Below are positions 46,402-57,482 of a DNA stretch of 64,000 nucleotides, in pieces. The stretch is from Myrmaecium sp. VS I D KN 1. Taxonomy: Eukaryota > Ascomycota > Dothideomycetes > Valsariales > Valsariaceae. The stretch spans positions 62,001-126,000 of the forward strand of contig JADQAV010000016.1 in the NCBI GenBank assembly GCA_019775845.1. The letters are read 5' to 3'. Positions within the stretch are counted from its first letter, which is position 1. The number at the start of each line of letters is the position of its first letter. A program made the position numbers and the translations under genes. The notes under the pieces were generated by a model that ran no database searches, was not told the origin of the DNA, and saw only the letters and a list, made by a program, of their open reading frames with translations.

Positions 46402-48287
46402 TCAATTTCTTTCCCCGAAACCAGCTTGGAGAACAGTGAGAATCTGCTCCGGCGGGTAACCGATGAACACCGGTCCGTGGAAAATCATTTGGGGAGGCAC
46501 ATGTTTGGCCCCTGCAGTGGCACCCGCAGGATCAGGTACTTGAGTAGAATCCCGCTCTGAGTCAGGTTCAGGCTCTTTAGGCTGATCAGCGGTTGAACGA
46601 TCTGCTACCACGTCTGCGGTCTTCCCGTGGGTAGGCGGAGGCGGTGATCCTTGAAGTTTGGTGTGATCAAATGGACATCCTTTCGGTTGTGCTAGAGTGG
46701 GGGAGGGAGCAGCCTTTTCCGCTTGGAGCTTCGTATGATCGATTGGGCATCCGTTAGGTTGCGCTGAAAGGGTAGCAGCAGTCTTGTTCGGTCGAAGCTT
46801 TGCGGGATCGAACGGACATCCTCTTGGCTGTACTGGAGGCGGGGGAGCAGCTGTTTCCGGCTGCAACGGTGAAGCGGTGGCGGCTGATTTTGGGCTTGGA
46901 CTCCTGATGTACCTTGCAGGCACAGAAATTCCCCAGGGCCGGCTCGGTGACTCGCCTACCCTTACTTCTTTCAGGGGACGGTCGAAGCGCGATTGCCTGT
47001 CCTCAGGGCCCGCTTCTTCAGGGGCAGGGTGTGCGTTCGCATCTGGCGCATCCCCATCCTGAACACTAACGCTTACAGCCTTTGCCCACTTCGCAACCTT
47101 CCCTTTGGACTCTTGCACTTCTGGGTCATCTTCGTCCTCTTCATCCGCTTCGTCTTCCAAATCTGCAGGTTCGTTCGGTAACCACGTTTGATGTTTCTCA
47201 CCGAGTCCTCGTATCATGCTCGCAAGGTTACCATACTTGGCATCGAGCTGACGGATACTTTCGGTGTTATTCTGGAACCGCTTGATGCATACTTCATGGC
47301 TTCGTGGGAGCTCATGCTTGTGGTTTTCGAAGTATTGGGCAACTTCTTCCGGGGAATGTTGATCAAGAAACCGGATCGGGCAAACAGCTGCGGTTGGATC
47401 CTCAATTGCGGCCTCAGAAACAGATCCAGGATCATTGCCACATATCTCCGCTTTGATCGGGTCTGTGAAAGACGATCGCTTGGAACGTCGACCACCATGT
47501 CCGCTAGCCCTAGATATCGAGCTACGCGGAGTAATCACGCTTTGCTGCCCGCTGGTCGATAGAGGATTACCAGTGGGTTTGACGGCAAAGGGGCAACCAA
47601 GTCTACTAGGTGTACCCGAAGTAGTGAAGTCCTGCTCCAGTATCATCGGCTCGGTTGACTTGGGGGCAGCTGAGCGTACACGCGACCTCTTGGTGTCGGC
47701 AGACGGACCATTCCATATCCGTACGCCGTCAGCTCTATCCTTCTGATTCTTGTAGGCATTACAGGCGACCTCTGCTCGAATTATGATACCGCCAAGCCGC
47801 TTTTGCTCTTCGAAAGTTGCGTGAGGGAAAAGATCGGACCATCTTTGACGTTCAGGGGTCAGATTTGGAAGATCATTGCGCAGCTCCTTTTCGAAGTCGC
47901 GGTATTGCAGAGTGGCGATATCAGGATTATGCTGGTGCAAGAGCTTGAGGTACTGAAGACACGGTTTGTGTTAGCAAGCAAGTCCATAATTGTGCTGAGA
48001 TGAGACTTGATGAGGGTGGAGAGGAAGTCAGAGTCAATTTGAAATGTCTAACACCGCTGTCGAGCAGCTATAGGTCTAGAGCTAAAAAGGTGTTCATCAT
48101 ACAGAGAATGTGCTTTTGGGAGAAAGAAGAAAAGTGGTTGACTAACCTGCTCCTTCGCCTTGGTAAGCTGAGCTTCGAGTTGGCGATAGCGGCCAAGAAG
48201 CAGTTTGTACTCAGCCGTCACGGTTCCAAAGCCATCGGCGATCTGGTCCGCAAGGTCCGCAGCAGTACTCTGCTCCGGTGTGGCCAT
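46402..48287 (-). CDS. Unknown protein with repeated Cys-Pro (GCPFDHTKL-like) motifs
   Basis: Two exons, complement(46402..47952, 48147..48287), encode 563 residues. I cannot assign a named family. The N-terminal exon is a short coiled coil (YKLLLGRYRQLEAQLTKAKE). An acidic/Glu-rich stretch lies at about 310-330. Five Cys-Pro dipeptides occur at Cys167 (GCPFAVK), Cys238 (CPIRFLDQHSPEEVAQYF), Cys426 (GCPFDPAKL), Cys449 (GCPIDHTKL) and Cys473 (GCPFDHTKL). The last three are spaced 23-24 residues apart in a Pro/Ala-rich region. The C-terminus ends in a compact PQMIFHGPVFIGYPPEQIL segment. CPF with a neighbouring His resembles heme regulatory motifs, but zinc or redox roles are equally open. The intron is 194 nt, so an additional small exon is possible. 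It shares a 790-bp divergent promoter with rer2. Confidence 0.8.
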
Positions 48288-49077
48288 GGCGCGTACGGAG
48301 AGGATGCTGGGTAAGTCGAACACGACGCTCGCGGGGGTGATGGCGAGATGGTGGGAGGCTGACGGAGAGTTGATGTGCCGACGGGGCCGGTAAGGAGCGT
48401 TAATAAGCCAGCGAGGGTCGGAGAACAATGGGCATAGGCAGGCACAACTGCGCCATGCGACGTCCCTTGACCCTCACTCGCCCAGATGCCGGAGTGAGTG
48501 CATTTCGATCGCTGCACTACGGCGAGAGCACGCGTGGAGCATTCGGAGTGAATTTTGCAGCGGGGAACAAGAAGGGACCGTGGGAGTGCGTAGAGACGGA
48601 AAAGCGAAATTTATTTGCTTGCCGGCGGAATATCGTCGGACAATTGGCGGCCCGTGTGCGATCTGCCTGCCTCAGGTCAATGCAGTCTCTGCCTGAGGCA
48701 ATGGTCCGGTCCGTAGGGCTGCGAGTGTGACGCGGGAATACCTACGGAGGACGGTGGGTGCCTCGAGGTGCCCTGAGCCGAGCCTCAACGGCGACGTAAG
48801 ACCTTACCAGACCGCCTTGCCAGGCCGATATCTTCGCCTTTCCAACACCACCGGCGGGCCATTGTGTGCTGTCTCTATCCATCATCCACCCGATATTCCT
48901 TTCCACTCCATACCCCCTGTGCGCATACGAAACTGCTCGGGGTCTCTCCCGCCAGCATTTGCGAAAACCGCGGCACCATCCGATACGTGTTGAGCTGCCA
49001 ACTTCTTCGAACCTCCTAGCTTTCTCCAGCTTCTGTGGACCGCCTGCCCGGAAGAACTTCCACAAAGGCAAATCGCA
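48288..49077. promoter_or_regulatory. Divergent promoter region, CP-repeat gene / rer2
   Basis: These 790 bp must contain both promoters. The interval has only short incidental open frames. No known operator motif was identified. Confidence 0.5.
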
Positions 49078-50249
49078 ATGACCTCTCTTCACCTTTCCCA
49101 AGTGCGAAAATGGCTCCTATCTTCGCCGCCTCTGGAGTGGGCGATTCTGCAGCTGAGAGAGCTGCTCATAGGCGCTCTTCGACAAGGCCCGATCCCGCAG
49201 CATGTTGCGTTCGTGATGGACGGAAACCGAAGATTCGCGAGGACAAATAAAATCGAAACCGTGGAGGGACATAACCTAGGGTTCGAAGCTCTTGCTAGAG
49301 TAGGTCTGGCCATCGTTGTTCTCGTAGATCTTTCACTAACAGATCGCAGATCCTTGAAGTGTGCTACAAGTCCGGGGTCAAGGTCGTCACCGTGTATGCA
49401 TTCAGTATTGAGAACTTCAACCGGTCGAAGTATGAAGTGGATGCGCTCATGGACATGGCCAAAGTCAAGCTCTCCCAGCTGGCGCAGCATGGTGATCTGT
49501 TGGATCGGTACGGCGCTTGCATCAGGGTTCTAGGGCAGAAGAGTCTCGTGAAGCCCGATGTGCAGGCCGCCATCGATAGAGCAGTCGAGCTGACGTGCGG
49601 GAACACCAAGTATGTGATCTAGGATCCCCACCGGGTCGTGGTGCATTGCTAACGCTATAGCAGGGCTGTTCTCAACGTCTGCTTTCCATACACCTCCCGC
49701 GATGAGATCACGACCGCAATCAGAGAGACCGTCGTGGATTACAGCAAGCCTCACGCTCCCTTCATCAAGCGTCCGTTTTCCGAAAGCCACATCGTCCGCA
49801 ACATCCGAGCACAACACCTAAGCGTGGTCAAGGAGGAGCAACGCGACGGAGAGCAATACCCGGTCAACGGGGACAGCAATCCCTACTTCGACGGCTTCGA
49901 TCACAAGGACGCTTCTTCCAACGCCTCCACGACGCTCAACTCCGTCGGGACCCCGAACCACCCCGCCTCCTTCCCGGATCCCGAGACCATCACCGCCCAG
50001 ACCCTCACCGACCACATGTTCACCGCCGGCTGCCCTCCGCTAGACCTGCTCATCCGGACCTCCGGCGTCGAGCGCCTGAGCGACTTCATGCTCTGGCAAT
50101 GCCACCAGGACACCCAGATCGTCTTCCTGGATTGCCTCTGGCCCGAGTTCGACCTCTGGACCTTCTTGCCCGTGCTGGTGGAGTGGCAGTGGCGGATGAG
50201 GAAAGCGAGCGAGGAAGGGAAGGGCGCGGCGAGGGTGAAGGCGGCCTGA
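49078..50249 (+). CDS. rer2: Dehydrodolichyl diphosphate synthase (cis-prenyltransferase) Rer2
   Basis: Three exons, 49078..49299, 49350..49609 and 49664..50249, give 355 residues. The undecaprenyl-diphosphate-synthase fold is clear: HVAFVMDGNRRFAR with the diphosphate-binding Asp (about 47-60), GHNLGFEAL, VVTVYAFSIENFNRS, LNVCFPYTSRDEI, and LDLLIRTSGVERLSDFMLWQ near the end. The enzyme adds isopentenyl units to farnesyl diphosphate at the ER to build dolichol for protein glycosylation. It usually pairs with a Nus1/NgBR partner, which is not in this window. An insertion of about 65 residues, hydrophilic and Asn/Asp/Ser-rich, separates the YTSRDEI region from the LIRTSG motif. Intron 2 ends in TAGCAG, so two acceptors 3 nt apart compete; both keep the frame (TK-AVLNV or TN-RAVLNV). 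Confidence 0.95.
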
Positions 50250-51764
50250 GATGAGCGGGCGTGGCCCTGCTGGTAACCCTGTGTGTGTATTTGTGTATAG
50301 TATAGGTATCAGAGGCGGAGCGATGACATTGTGTGTGCGTTATTGATACCCCCGTCATCTGGCCGCGTAGAACTTTTGCATCGATTCGACATCATGTAGC
50401 TTTCGAGATATCAGGAGAATCATGGCAGTCCTGTCTTCATCCTTATATTCGCATCTCGCTGGGACTTTGAACTGTAATCTGATCTCGCCTTATTCTTTCG
50501 AAATTCTATTCTATTTATTTTATTTTTATGTTTTGGGGTATAGATCTATTGTGCAATATCGCCACGCAACAACAACGCAGGACCTCCAACCAACGAAATT
50601 TTAGAGACAACTCCACCTAATGCCTTCCTACGCAACAAGATCTCACCATCCTCCATCTTTCCTCTTCCCCCTTTGGTCCAGTAAACTGGCGGGTCAGCAT
50701 CTTCACCGTCATAAGCCCCGGCCCCCTCCTCCCAACAACGGTATTCTCGGATAAGGACAAAGAACGATAAAGAGAACAACTGCAGCTGAGACAAAGTCGT
50801 GCTTATTTCTCTATCTATATGATTTTCTTATGTGAAAACCAACCAAGGAAAAACTGGTCTCAGCGTACCCAACGGGGTGTTTGATAGCCGGACGGAAAGT
50901 CAAAAGAAAAAAAAAGGAGCGGGATTAGTGCTTCCTGGATATCTATGATTTTCTCTTGATAAAACGAAAAGGGGAAAAAATGCTTGGAGTAGATAATCGT
51001 CCTCCCACCTCCCCCGAAGAGATAAATGCAGCTTTGCCCCTATCCAACGTGCGTGAGGAAAATAGGGGAGGGGGCGGAGAGAGATGAAGAATAGGGAATG
51101 GTATACATACATCAAAATGTTTGCCCGAAAGCCCGAAACAATATATACCACAAAGGAGATGCGGAATGGGTTTGGTCAAAGTAACTGAGACCGGTCTAAA
51201 TGATGTGAAGAGCAAAAAGAAAAAAGAGATCATGGGGGCACACCGACCCATCCAGATATAACAATAGGCGAATGAATCGCAAGAGAAGGGAGAAAAAGGA
51301 GAAATAACGAACAGCATATCGGGATATAAGGAGCAATGAGTATGCTACAGCAAAAATACAAGAAAACGCCAGAAAAGTGTGGCAAGAGAAGAAAGCAAAA
51401 GACGCCTGCCGGAAGCGTCGGGATGTTGAAGCTCGACAAGAAAGAGACGGGGATTTCCCTAAAAGAACGGGAAAATAACTCAACCATGCTGCTGCCCATG
51501 ACTAATAGGAAAGACCAGAGTAGAATTACAAGGAAGGTACTGCGAAAGGGTAAAGGGAAGGGAAAGGACACAGTGATGACTTCCGTTCGAGAAAAATGAG
51601 ATCTCCGGTGCCACCATTTTTCATCAACAACGTAAGGTAACCATATCCCGCCACGTCACTAAATCCACAAACCCACACCGGAGCATGGGCTGTGGCTCAT
51701 GCCCAAAAGAGAAGAAAAAACCCCTTTTTGCAGGGGAACCGTAGCGTAACGTGGAAAATCTTCT
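50250..51764. other. Convergent 3' region, rer2 / disordered-protein gene
   Basis: About 1.5 kb between converging genes without coding signal. The plus strand is T/C-rich at 50400-50800 and A/G-rich at 50900-51600. It presumably includes both 3' UTRs. Confidence 0.5.
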
Positions 51765-54700
51765 TCAAAAGCCACCGACGTCCCTCCAGCCGCCCAGGCT
51801 ACCCCAAGCAGCAAGCACGTCTTCGCTGGCAGAACATCGCGTTCCGCTGAGGGCCATGGCAGCGCTGTCCCTGACGCCAGACTCGTGCCTCTTCCGGCTG
51901 CCGGTCGTGCTGGGGACGTGACTGTCCCGGATACTGCTCCGCGCAGAGTTGGGGACGATGGTCGAAGCGTTCGATGAAGATGTGGTACTGGCGCGGGTGT
52001 TGATTGGTGGGAGAGAGTCACTAGCTTTTCGGCGAAGGGTTTGTGACGCTTTCTTCTTGGGTTCTGGGACGTAGACTGAACTGGAAAGAAGTTCAAGCTC
52101 AGGTTCCAAGTCCCGTTCTGGAGGCTGCTTGGATGTCGTAGGAGCATCTGCACCGCTGCTAGCGGTGCGCCTCCTCGTATGTGAGCTCCCGCGGTCCTTA
52201 AGTTGTGGACGAGGGAACACGGAGTCGACCAATGCGCCCCCAGTGACGCTGGAGCTGTCAGCATCATCTCCATTGCAGCTGGGTTCGCTGCTGGCCACCT
52301 TGACCTCGACGTTGTCCGCCTCTCCTGTGCGAGGTCCAGGGGTGACTGGTGAAGGAAGCGGGGAAGCATGAGAGACCGTTGTGGGAGAAGTGACGCTAGT
52401 GGTGGGCGTTGCAGGCAAGTGGTCCGAGTGACCCAGAGCTGCATCGGGCGCGAGGTGGTACATGTTGCTTTCGTGCTCGCTCATCAAGCCAGAATTCCTG
52501 GTAGATTCAGACGTCGTGGATGTTGAAACATCCCGGCGGAGATTGTTCGGCGTATAGGGAGAGGGCTGGCGGGACTGCCATGTCCCCCCTCGGTCAAAGG
52601 ACTGGGCAGAAGTTTGCGTGCTTGACCGAGAACGTGCCGTTCTTTTAGAGTGAAGGGACGAGGGAGCGGGGAAAGCATCCATTAGCTCGTCTGATGGGCT
52701 ATCCATTGCCAGGAAACCAGAAGTCCGGGGAGGTTTAGCGCGAAGGTCAAGTCGACGCGGCTTCGCCTCTCGTGGACCGATCACACTCTGCTCACGAGAA
52801 AGTGGACTCTTGCGGTCTTCCGTCAGCGTTGCCTTAGCCATAGCAGCTCGTTTACGTCTCATCATCTCGAGGAGCGCCTCTTCCTCTTGCGTAACCGCCA
52901 TGAGCTTATGATGTGGCTCGTTGTTGCTCCGGGATTCACTGCGCGACGTATCTTCACTGCGAAGGCTTGGTGAAGTCGAGGACGGCGACATGGGACGGCG
53001 TTCGTCCGTCATGCGACTGGCGGAAATAAGCCTGCCATCATCTTCGGGGATAGCAGAAGGCTGCCGCAGATGCGCGTGCGCGCTCCTCTTGCTCTTGGAT
53101 TTTCGCGGGACCACCAAGTGAGAGCTTCGCGGGCTCGTTGCAAGCATGATATCGATCGTGGCTGCACTGGTGGACGTTGATAGAACGCTCGTATCCGAGG
53201 TATGCCTCAATTTGGACTCCGCACGGTCAACCTGGGATCGCGTATGGATATCAAACGCTTTGGCCTTGCCGATGATGATTTCGCTCTCGTTATCAGTAGA
53301 AACGGCAAGGCTATCTCTAAGAGGCACTCTGCCTAGCTTGTCTTCATCTTCCTCGTCCGACGAAGAGAAAGACAGCACACTCGTTTGCTGAAGATTGGAG
53401 GCGCCAATTTTGCCCTCCCTCGTCCTGACCGAGTTGCTGGTTGTATGACTGCCGCTTGAGTGCTGACTAGATATGGTACTGCGCCGTACACCTGTGTTAC
53501 GAGAACTTCCTTCGGATCTGAAGACCGTAGAGGGCAGTGTGATTTGGGAGACGTTATGACCCTTGTTATTGAACGGCAGGACACTTGCAGCCGGCGGCGT
53601 CTCTGAGGGTCCTTGTCGTATCCTCTCCCTAGAAATACTTTGGTCACGGCTATCATCGCGAAGTGTGGAAGCTCCATGAGGTGGCTTCTCTTGAAGGGGT
53701 GGCTTCCGTGGTACCTCCGCAAATTTCGGATCATGTTTAGCGTTCAAGATATTTCCGAGCGAACTCTTTCTAACAGGCATTGCTCTCGGCTGTCCAGTAT
53801 TGGGTGCTGATGGACGGCGCGCCTCAAGGTCTTCCCCCTCCTCCTCTTCGTCATCATCATCAAAGTCGCTTAGCCCGTCAAACCAGTGATGGATACCCTG
53901 TGGCGGTTTACGTACGTTCACCTTAGCATTGTCGTACCTATCTTGCCCTTTATAACACTGTTTTTGTGAAGACGAACTAGACTTCTTCGAGCCCGGCCTT
54001 TCATCCTCCGCATACGGTGGACGAGGTGGTTCGGCGGGGATGTACTCTGAGAAAGTGGACAGTCGCGTGGGCGAATCAACAAACTTGGTAGGGGAGAGCA
54101 TGCCACTAGACTGCTGAGTGCCTTGCGACTTCGGTTTCGGAAAGAACCTGGAGAGATCAAGTCTCGTAGGTTTGTTTCGGCGCCCAGAATTTTTCGAGCG
54201 CTCATCATCGTGACGACCACGGGAATGTAGGTCAACGGGGTCGTTTCGCCCCGGATAACCTTTGCGCAAAGCGCCATCTCGGACGGCAGATGCTGAAGTC
54301 TGCTGGGAAACCGACAGAGGCGACTTTTTGGGGTCGTAATATGACCGCAAAGTCGAAGAAGATCCCTGATTGTGTATTTGCCTGCTGTACCTGCTTGGAG
54401 AGGAGCCCGCACGACCGTCTAATCCGGCGCCCAGAGCATTGGACGAAGCGCGCGGATGCAGTCGAGGAAGACTGTAGTCATCCAGCACGCCCCTCGATCC
54501 CCCTTCGACTTGCTCAAAATCGTGATCGGATACCGATACGGTTACGTGGCTGTGATTTGTGTCGTGGCTGGCGTTGGATCCAGATCGTCCTTTTCTCGTA
54601 TAATGCATCCTGGACGGCATCCGCGGTGGCTCATCGAACCCGAGGAGTCGCTCAGCTTTGGAACGCTGGGTATAATCATGCCGTACATTCCATCCATGGT

Positions 54701-54791
54701 GCATCGGGGGAGCATCTTCGGGATGCCTGTCGGCGGCGGCGGCAGGCTTCCGCCCAGGGATAGGAAACGAAAACTTGGAGCCTTTTCCCAT
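51765..54791 (-). CDS. Large disordered protein of unknown function, conserved-looking in moulds
   Basis: A single exon encodes 1008 residues from the ATG at 54791. There is no domain I can name. The protein is Ser/Arg/Pro-rich and probably disordered along most of its length. Short ordered-looking islands stand out: the N-terminus MGKGSKFSFPIPGRKP, SKAERLLGFDEPPRM, TRLDLSRFFPKP, VTQEEEALLEMMRRKRAAMAK (a predicted charged helix near 630) and the C-terminal SASEDVLAAWGSLGGWRDVG. An acidic run DFDDDDEEEEGEDLE lies near 310. I recall similar islands in uncharacterised Aspergillus and Sordariomycete proteins, so scaffold or signalling roles are conceivable, but that is inference. Multiple RxxS-type sites suggest phosphorylation. 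The long single exon contrasts with its multi-exon neighbours. Confidence 0.8.
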   Translation of the reverse strand: MGKGSKFSFPIPGRKPAAAADRHPEDAPPMHHGWNVRHDYTQRSKAERLLGFDEPPRMPSRMHYTRKGRSGSNASHDTNHSHVTVSVSDHDFEQVEGGSRGVLDDYSLPRLHPRASSNALGAGLDGRAGSSPSRYSRQIHNQGSSSTLRSYYDPKKSPLSVSQQTSASAVRDGALRKGYPGRNDPVDLHSRGRHDDERSKNSGRRNKPTRLDLSRFFPKPKSQGTQQSSGMLSPTKFVDSPTRLSTFSEYIPAEPPRPPYAEDERPGSKKSSSSSQKQCYKGQDRYDNAKVNVRKPPQGIHHWFDGLSDFDDDDEEEEGEDLEARRPSAPNTGQPRAMPVRKSSLGNILNAKHDPKFAEVPRKPPLQEKPPHGASTLRDDSRDQSISRERIRQGPSETPPAASVLPFNNKGHNVSQITLPSTVFRSEGSSRNTGVRRSTISSQHSSGSHTTSNSVRTREGKIGASNLQQTSVLSFSSSDEEDEDKLGRVPLRDSLAVSTDNESEIIIGKAKAFDIHTRSQVDRAESKLRHTSDTSVLSTSTSAATIDIMLATSPRSSHLVVPRKSKSKRSAHAHLRQPSAIPEDDGRLISASRMTDERRPMSPSSTSPSLRSEDTSRSESRSNNEPHHKLMAVTQEEEALLEMMRRKRAAMAKATLTEDRKSPLSREQSVIGPREAKPRRLDLRAKPPRTSGFLAMDSPSDELMDAFPAPSSLHSKRTARSRSSTQTSAQSFDRGGTWQSRQPSPYTPNNLRRDVSTSTTSESTRNSGLMSEHESNMYHLAPDAALGHSDHLPATPTTSVTSPTTVSHASPLPSPVTPGPRTGEADNVEVKVASSEPSCNGDDADSSSVTGGALVDSVFPRPQLKDRGSSHTRRRTASSGADAPTTSKQPPERDLEPELELLSSSVYVPEPKKKASQTLRRKASDSLPPINTRASTTSSSNASTIVPNSARSSIRDSHVPSTTGSRKRHESGVRDSAAMALSGTRCSASEDVLAAWGSLGGWRDVGGF

Positions 54792-57482
54792 CGCTCAATG
54801 GTCTGTGAGTCCTTCAACGCACGCGACGAACCAGAGTTCTCTAGGGGACGGTGTCAATTGAGTCTTCAAGCGGCGAGAAAGCAACCGGATTGCTACGAAC
54901 ATGTATCAAAAATCTAGAGCATTCCTGATGTTGCCGAATACCCTCTATATCGTAGTGAAAGTCTGTGGGGTCCGCGTCCACTGTGGTGGAACGCAGCAAT
55001 GGGCGGCGGTTTGAAGGGAGGAGAAAAAGGTTAGGAAACCAGATCAGGGACAGGCTACCTGAGTACGCTGCACATGGCGATGCGCTGCAACATGCGTGTC
55101 CCCGTGTCGTCCGCGGCAGAGGGGCCGTAGCGGCGGGCAAGGGATTGGGTCTGAGGATGAAGTAGCAGGCGGCGCAGTGATGGACCGGTGCGTGAAGGGA
55201 GAGGAGCAGAAGTGAGCTAGGTGCGTTGCGCGAACCGGCAGGGTACGCGAGTTACAGCGTCAACGCTGCGCTGCCTGCAGCTGGCAGCTGGCGGTGCGGA
55301 TGTGCCCCAGGGTCGACGTGCGCCGCGGCCCCTGGCCAGGGCATGAGCTGCGGCCAAGAGAGCGGGAACCCCCGACTTGGTGAGGCCGAGGACTCCCGTT
55401 CCGTCTGCTCTCCACCTAGCCTTTCCATCTCGCCTTTATCCTTATACGCTTGAACCTGTCTTGGAATCGACATCTTCTTTTCCTCCCCCACCCGGAGATA
55501 ATGAGAGGCAGCACGGCTGTAGGTGTGTGAGGGAAGAACAGGGAGTGCCGGACGCCTGGCTGAACTTCTGCCATTAAAGTGACTGATCTGCTCGCTCCGC
55601 TTCAGCCCGCCGCCGCCAATCACGGAGAGCTTGATAGGCCTGGTTTGACCTCCCACCATGCCATGACCTCCCGCAGCATTTGGAATACAAACAAGACGCA
55701 AAGCGACGAGCTCCACTGCACATCGGGGGTGCAAGATCGGGGAGGGGGGAAATAGCAGCTTTTCGGCTTCCATCCTGGTCTTGTGATGCGGCCGCATGGA
55801 TGGTGGAATTGGGGGGGCTGGTACTCCATAGGGCTCGGAGAGACAGGAACAGAAACACACGGGGAGAGGGATGATCGACGTCCGCGGATCCACGCCACGG
55901 ACCGTCTCGCCTGCCATGCAATGTAATGATAATAAAACTGCACTGTACGGATACGCCCCCATTCCCCTTTTTCGTACAGCGTAAGGCCATCGCTCTCCTC
56001 TTTCGGGCGATGCCCTTCGCTCACTGCTCAGATACGGTCCCCAGCTTACCCAGGGACGACAGTGAAGACATCTCCCGCCGTGTGCGCGCCGCTCAACAGC
56101 GTCTCCCACTCCACCCGGACTTCCTTTCTCCAACCGCGCATGGACGTTGGATGAGGATAAGGTTGTGAGGTTGTGTGGTTGTGAGGACACTTTGATTCGA
56201 ATTACAGGGGCTCGTTCCCCTGATTGATCTGATAGACCCTGGATTTCCGAAGACGCCCGCGGGAGCACGGAGGTGCCAAGGTCTCGTAGCTAATCTAATG
56301 TAGGTACCTATTTGTGGAAGGAAGATGGTTGTCTTGACCGGGGCGATGTCGTCTGTCCGCCAGCCCTGCGTCCCCGCTTCATCTTGGTGATAGCGGGTAT
56401 GGTGGTGGCTGATTGGTGACACCGGAAAAGCCTTTGGTCTTCCCCAGCATCTAAATAACGTCTCCCAGCTGCGATGTTGTACGCCAACCACAAATATGCC
56501 GTACCTCCCATCCCCCCCCTCTTCCCCTCTCTTCCACCACCTTTCAATCAACCTCAAGCACCAACGGTCAACTAGCTCGGTCACCCGTCCTTCCCACCCG
56601 CCAACCGAGTGCGGTCGAAACAAAGCAGAGAACCGGAGAGAACTAGCTGGTGGTTTGAAGGCAGCCGATGAACGCAATCAGGCCATCGACTCCGCATGGA
56701 TCACCTCAGATTCCGAAGCAGACGGACTCTGAATGATCCAACCGTTCCAGCGGTGTCACCGGGGCTGGACTGGTGGTGCTTCGATGTTTCCGCTTGTCCT
56801 TAGGGGCCTGAAACGGCGTTTCATCATGCAACAACAGCGCACGGCTGCTGGACCGAAGCGGGACTGGGTGGCCTTTACAGTACGGAGTACCTAACGACTG
56901 CTCAGCATTGGTCTCGTAGCACCTTGGTAGGAACAGGTCCCTGTGGCTATAGCTTGGCTTCCTGCGTCCAGGTGAGGTTGATGTTGATACCTATGAATTT
57001 ATGTAACTTCGCCTGACTTTTGTTAGTTTTCAAGCCTGGCAAATTCATATCCGCACCAAGCGATAAAGGAACAGATGCCGGTGCTCGTTGTCCATCTGTG
57101 GCAAATTGCGTTTGAGCATTACACTGCGCCGTATACTAACTAATGTAGCTACACCTTTCGTTGATCCCAGAGTCAACACATTCATGGCCAGAGCTACCTG
57201 CGTTCATGCACAGTGTGCGAAGCTATCAAGGAGCGAGATTGTCGTGCTTCTTGACCCGTGAGCACGCAATTTCCACGACATAATATGATACGACGTTACT
57301 AATAGTGTGGACTTCGGGTCATGATACCTGGTATCAACTTTTAGATCAATGTGGTCAACTGGATACTAGTAGTCCAGGAAGCTCGATAATCAGCATGATA
57401 GCAAACCATAGATCTTGAGACCTGAACCCACAGTAGCCACCCCTCCGCCGACTTTCGAACGAGCAGAGCGACATACCTTCAC
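54792..57482. other. 2.7-kb intergenic region upstream of the disordered-protein gene
   Basis: The interval lies between the 5' end of one minus-strand gene and the 3' end of hop1. A 338-codon minus frame at 55252-56268 is low-quality (Pro/Arg/Ser-rich, no family) and is not called. No RNA gene was recognised. The stretch 56720-57480 has lower G+C than the rest. Confidence 0.5.

Noticed and set aside
55252-56268. 338-codon minus-strand frame
   Set aside because: No recognisable domain, unusual mixture of Pro, Arg, Ser and His, and no splice support; treated as chance.
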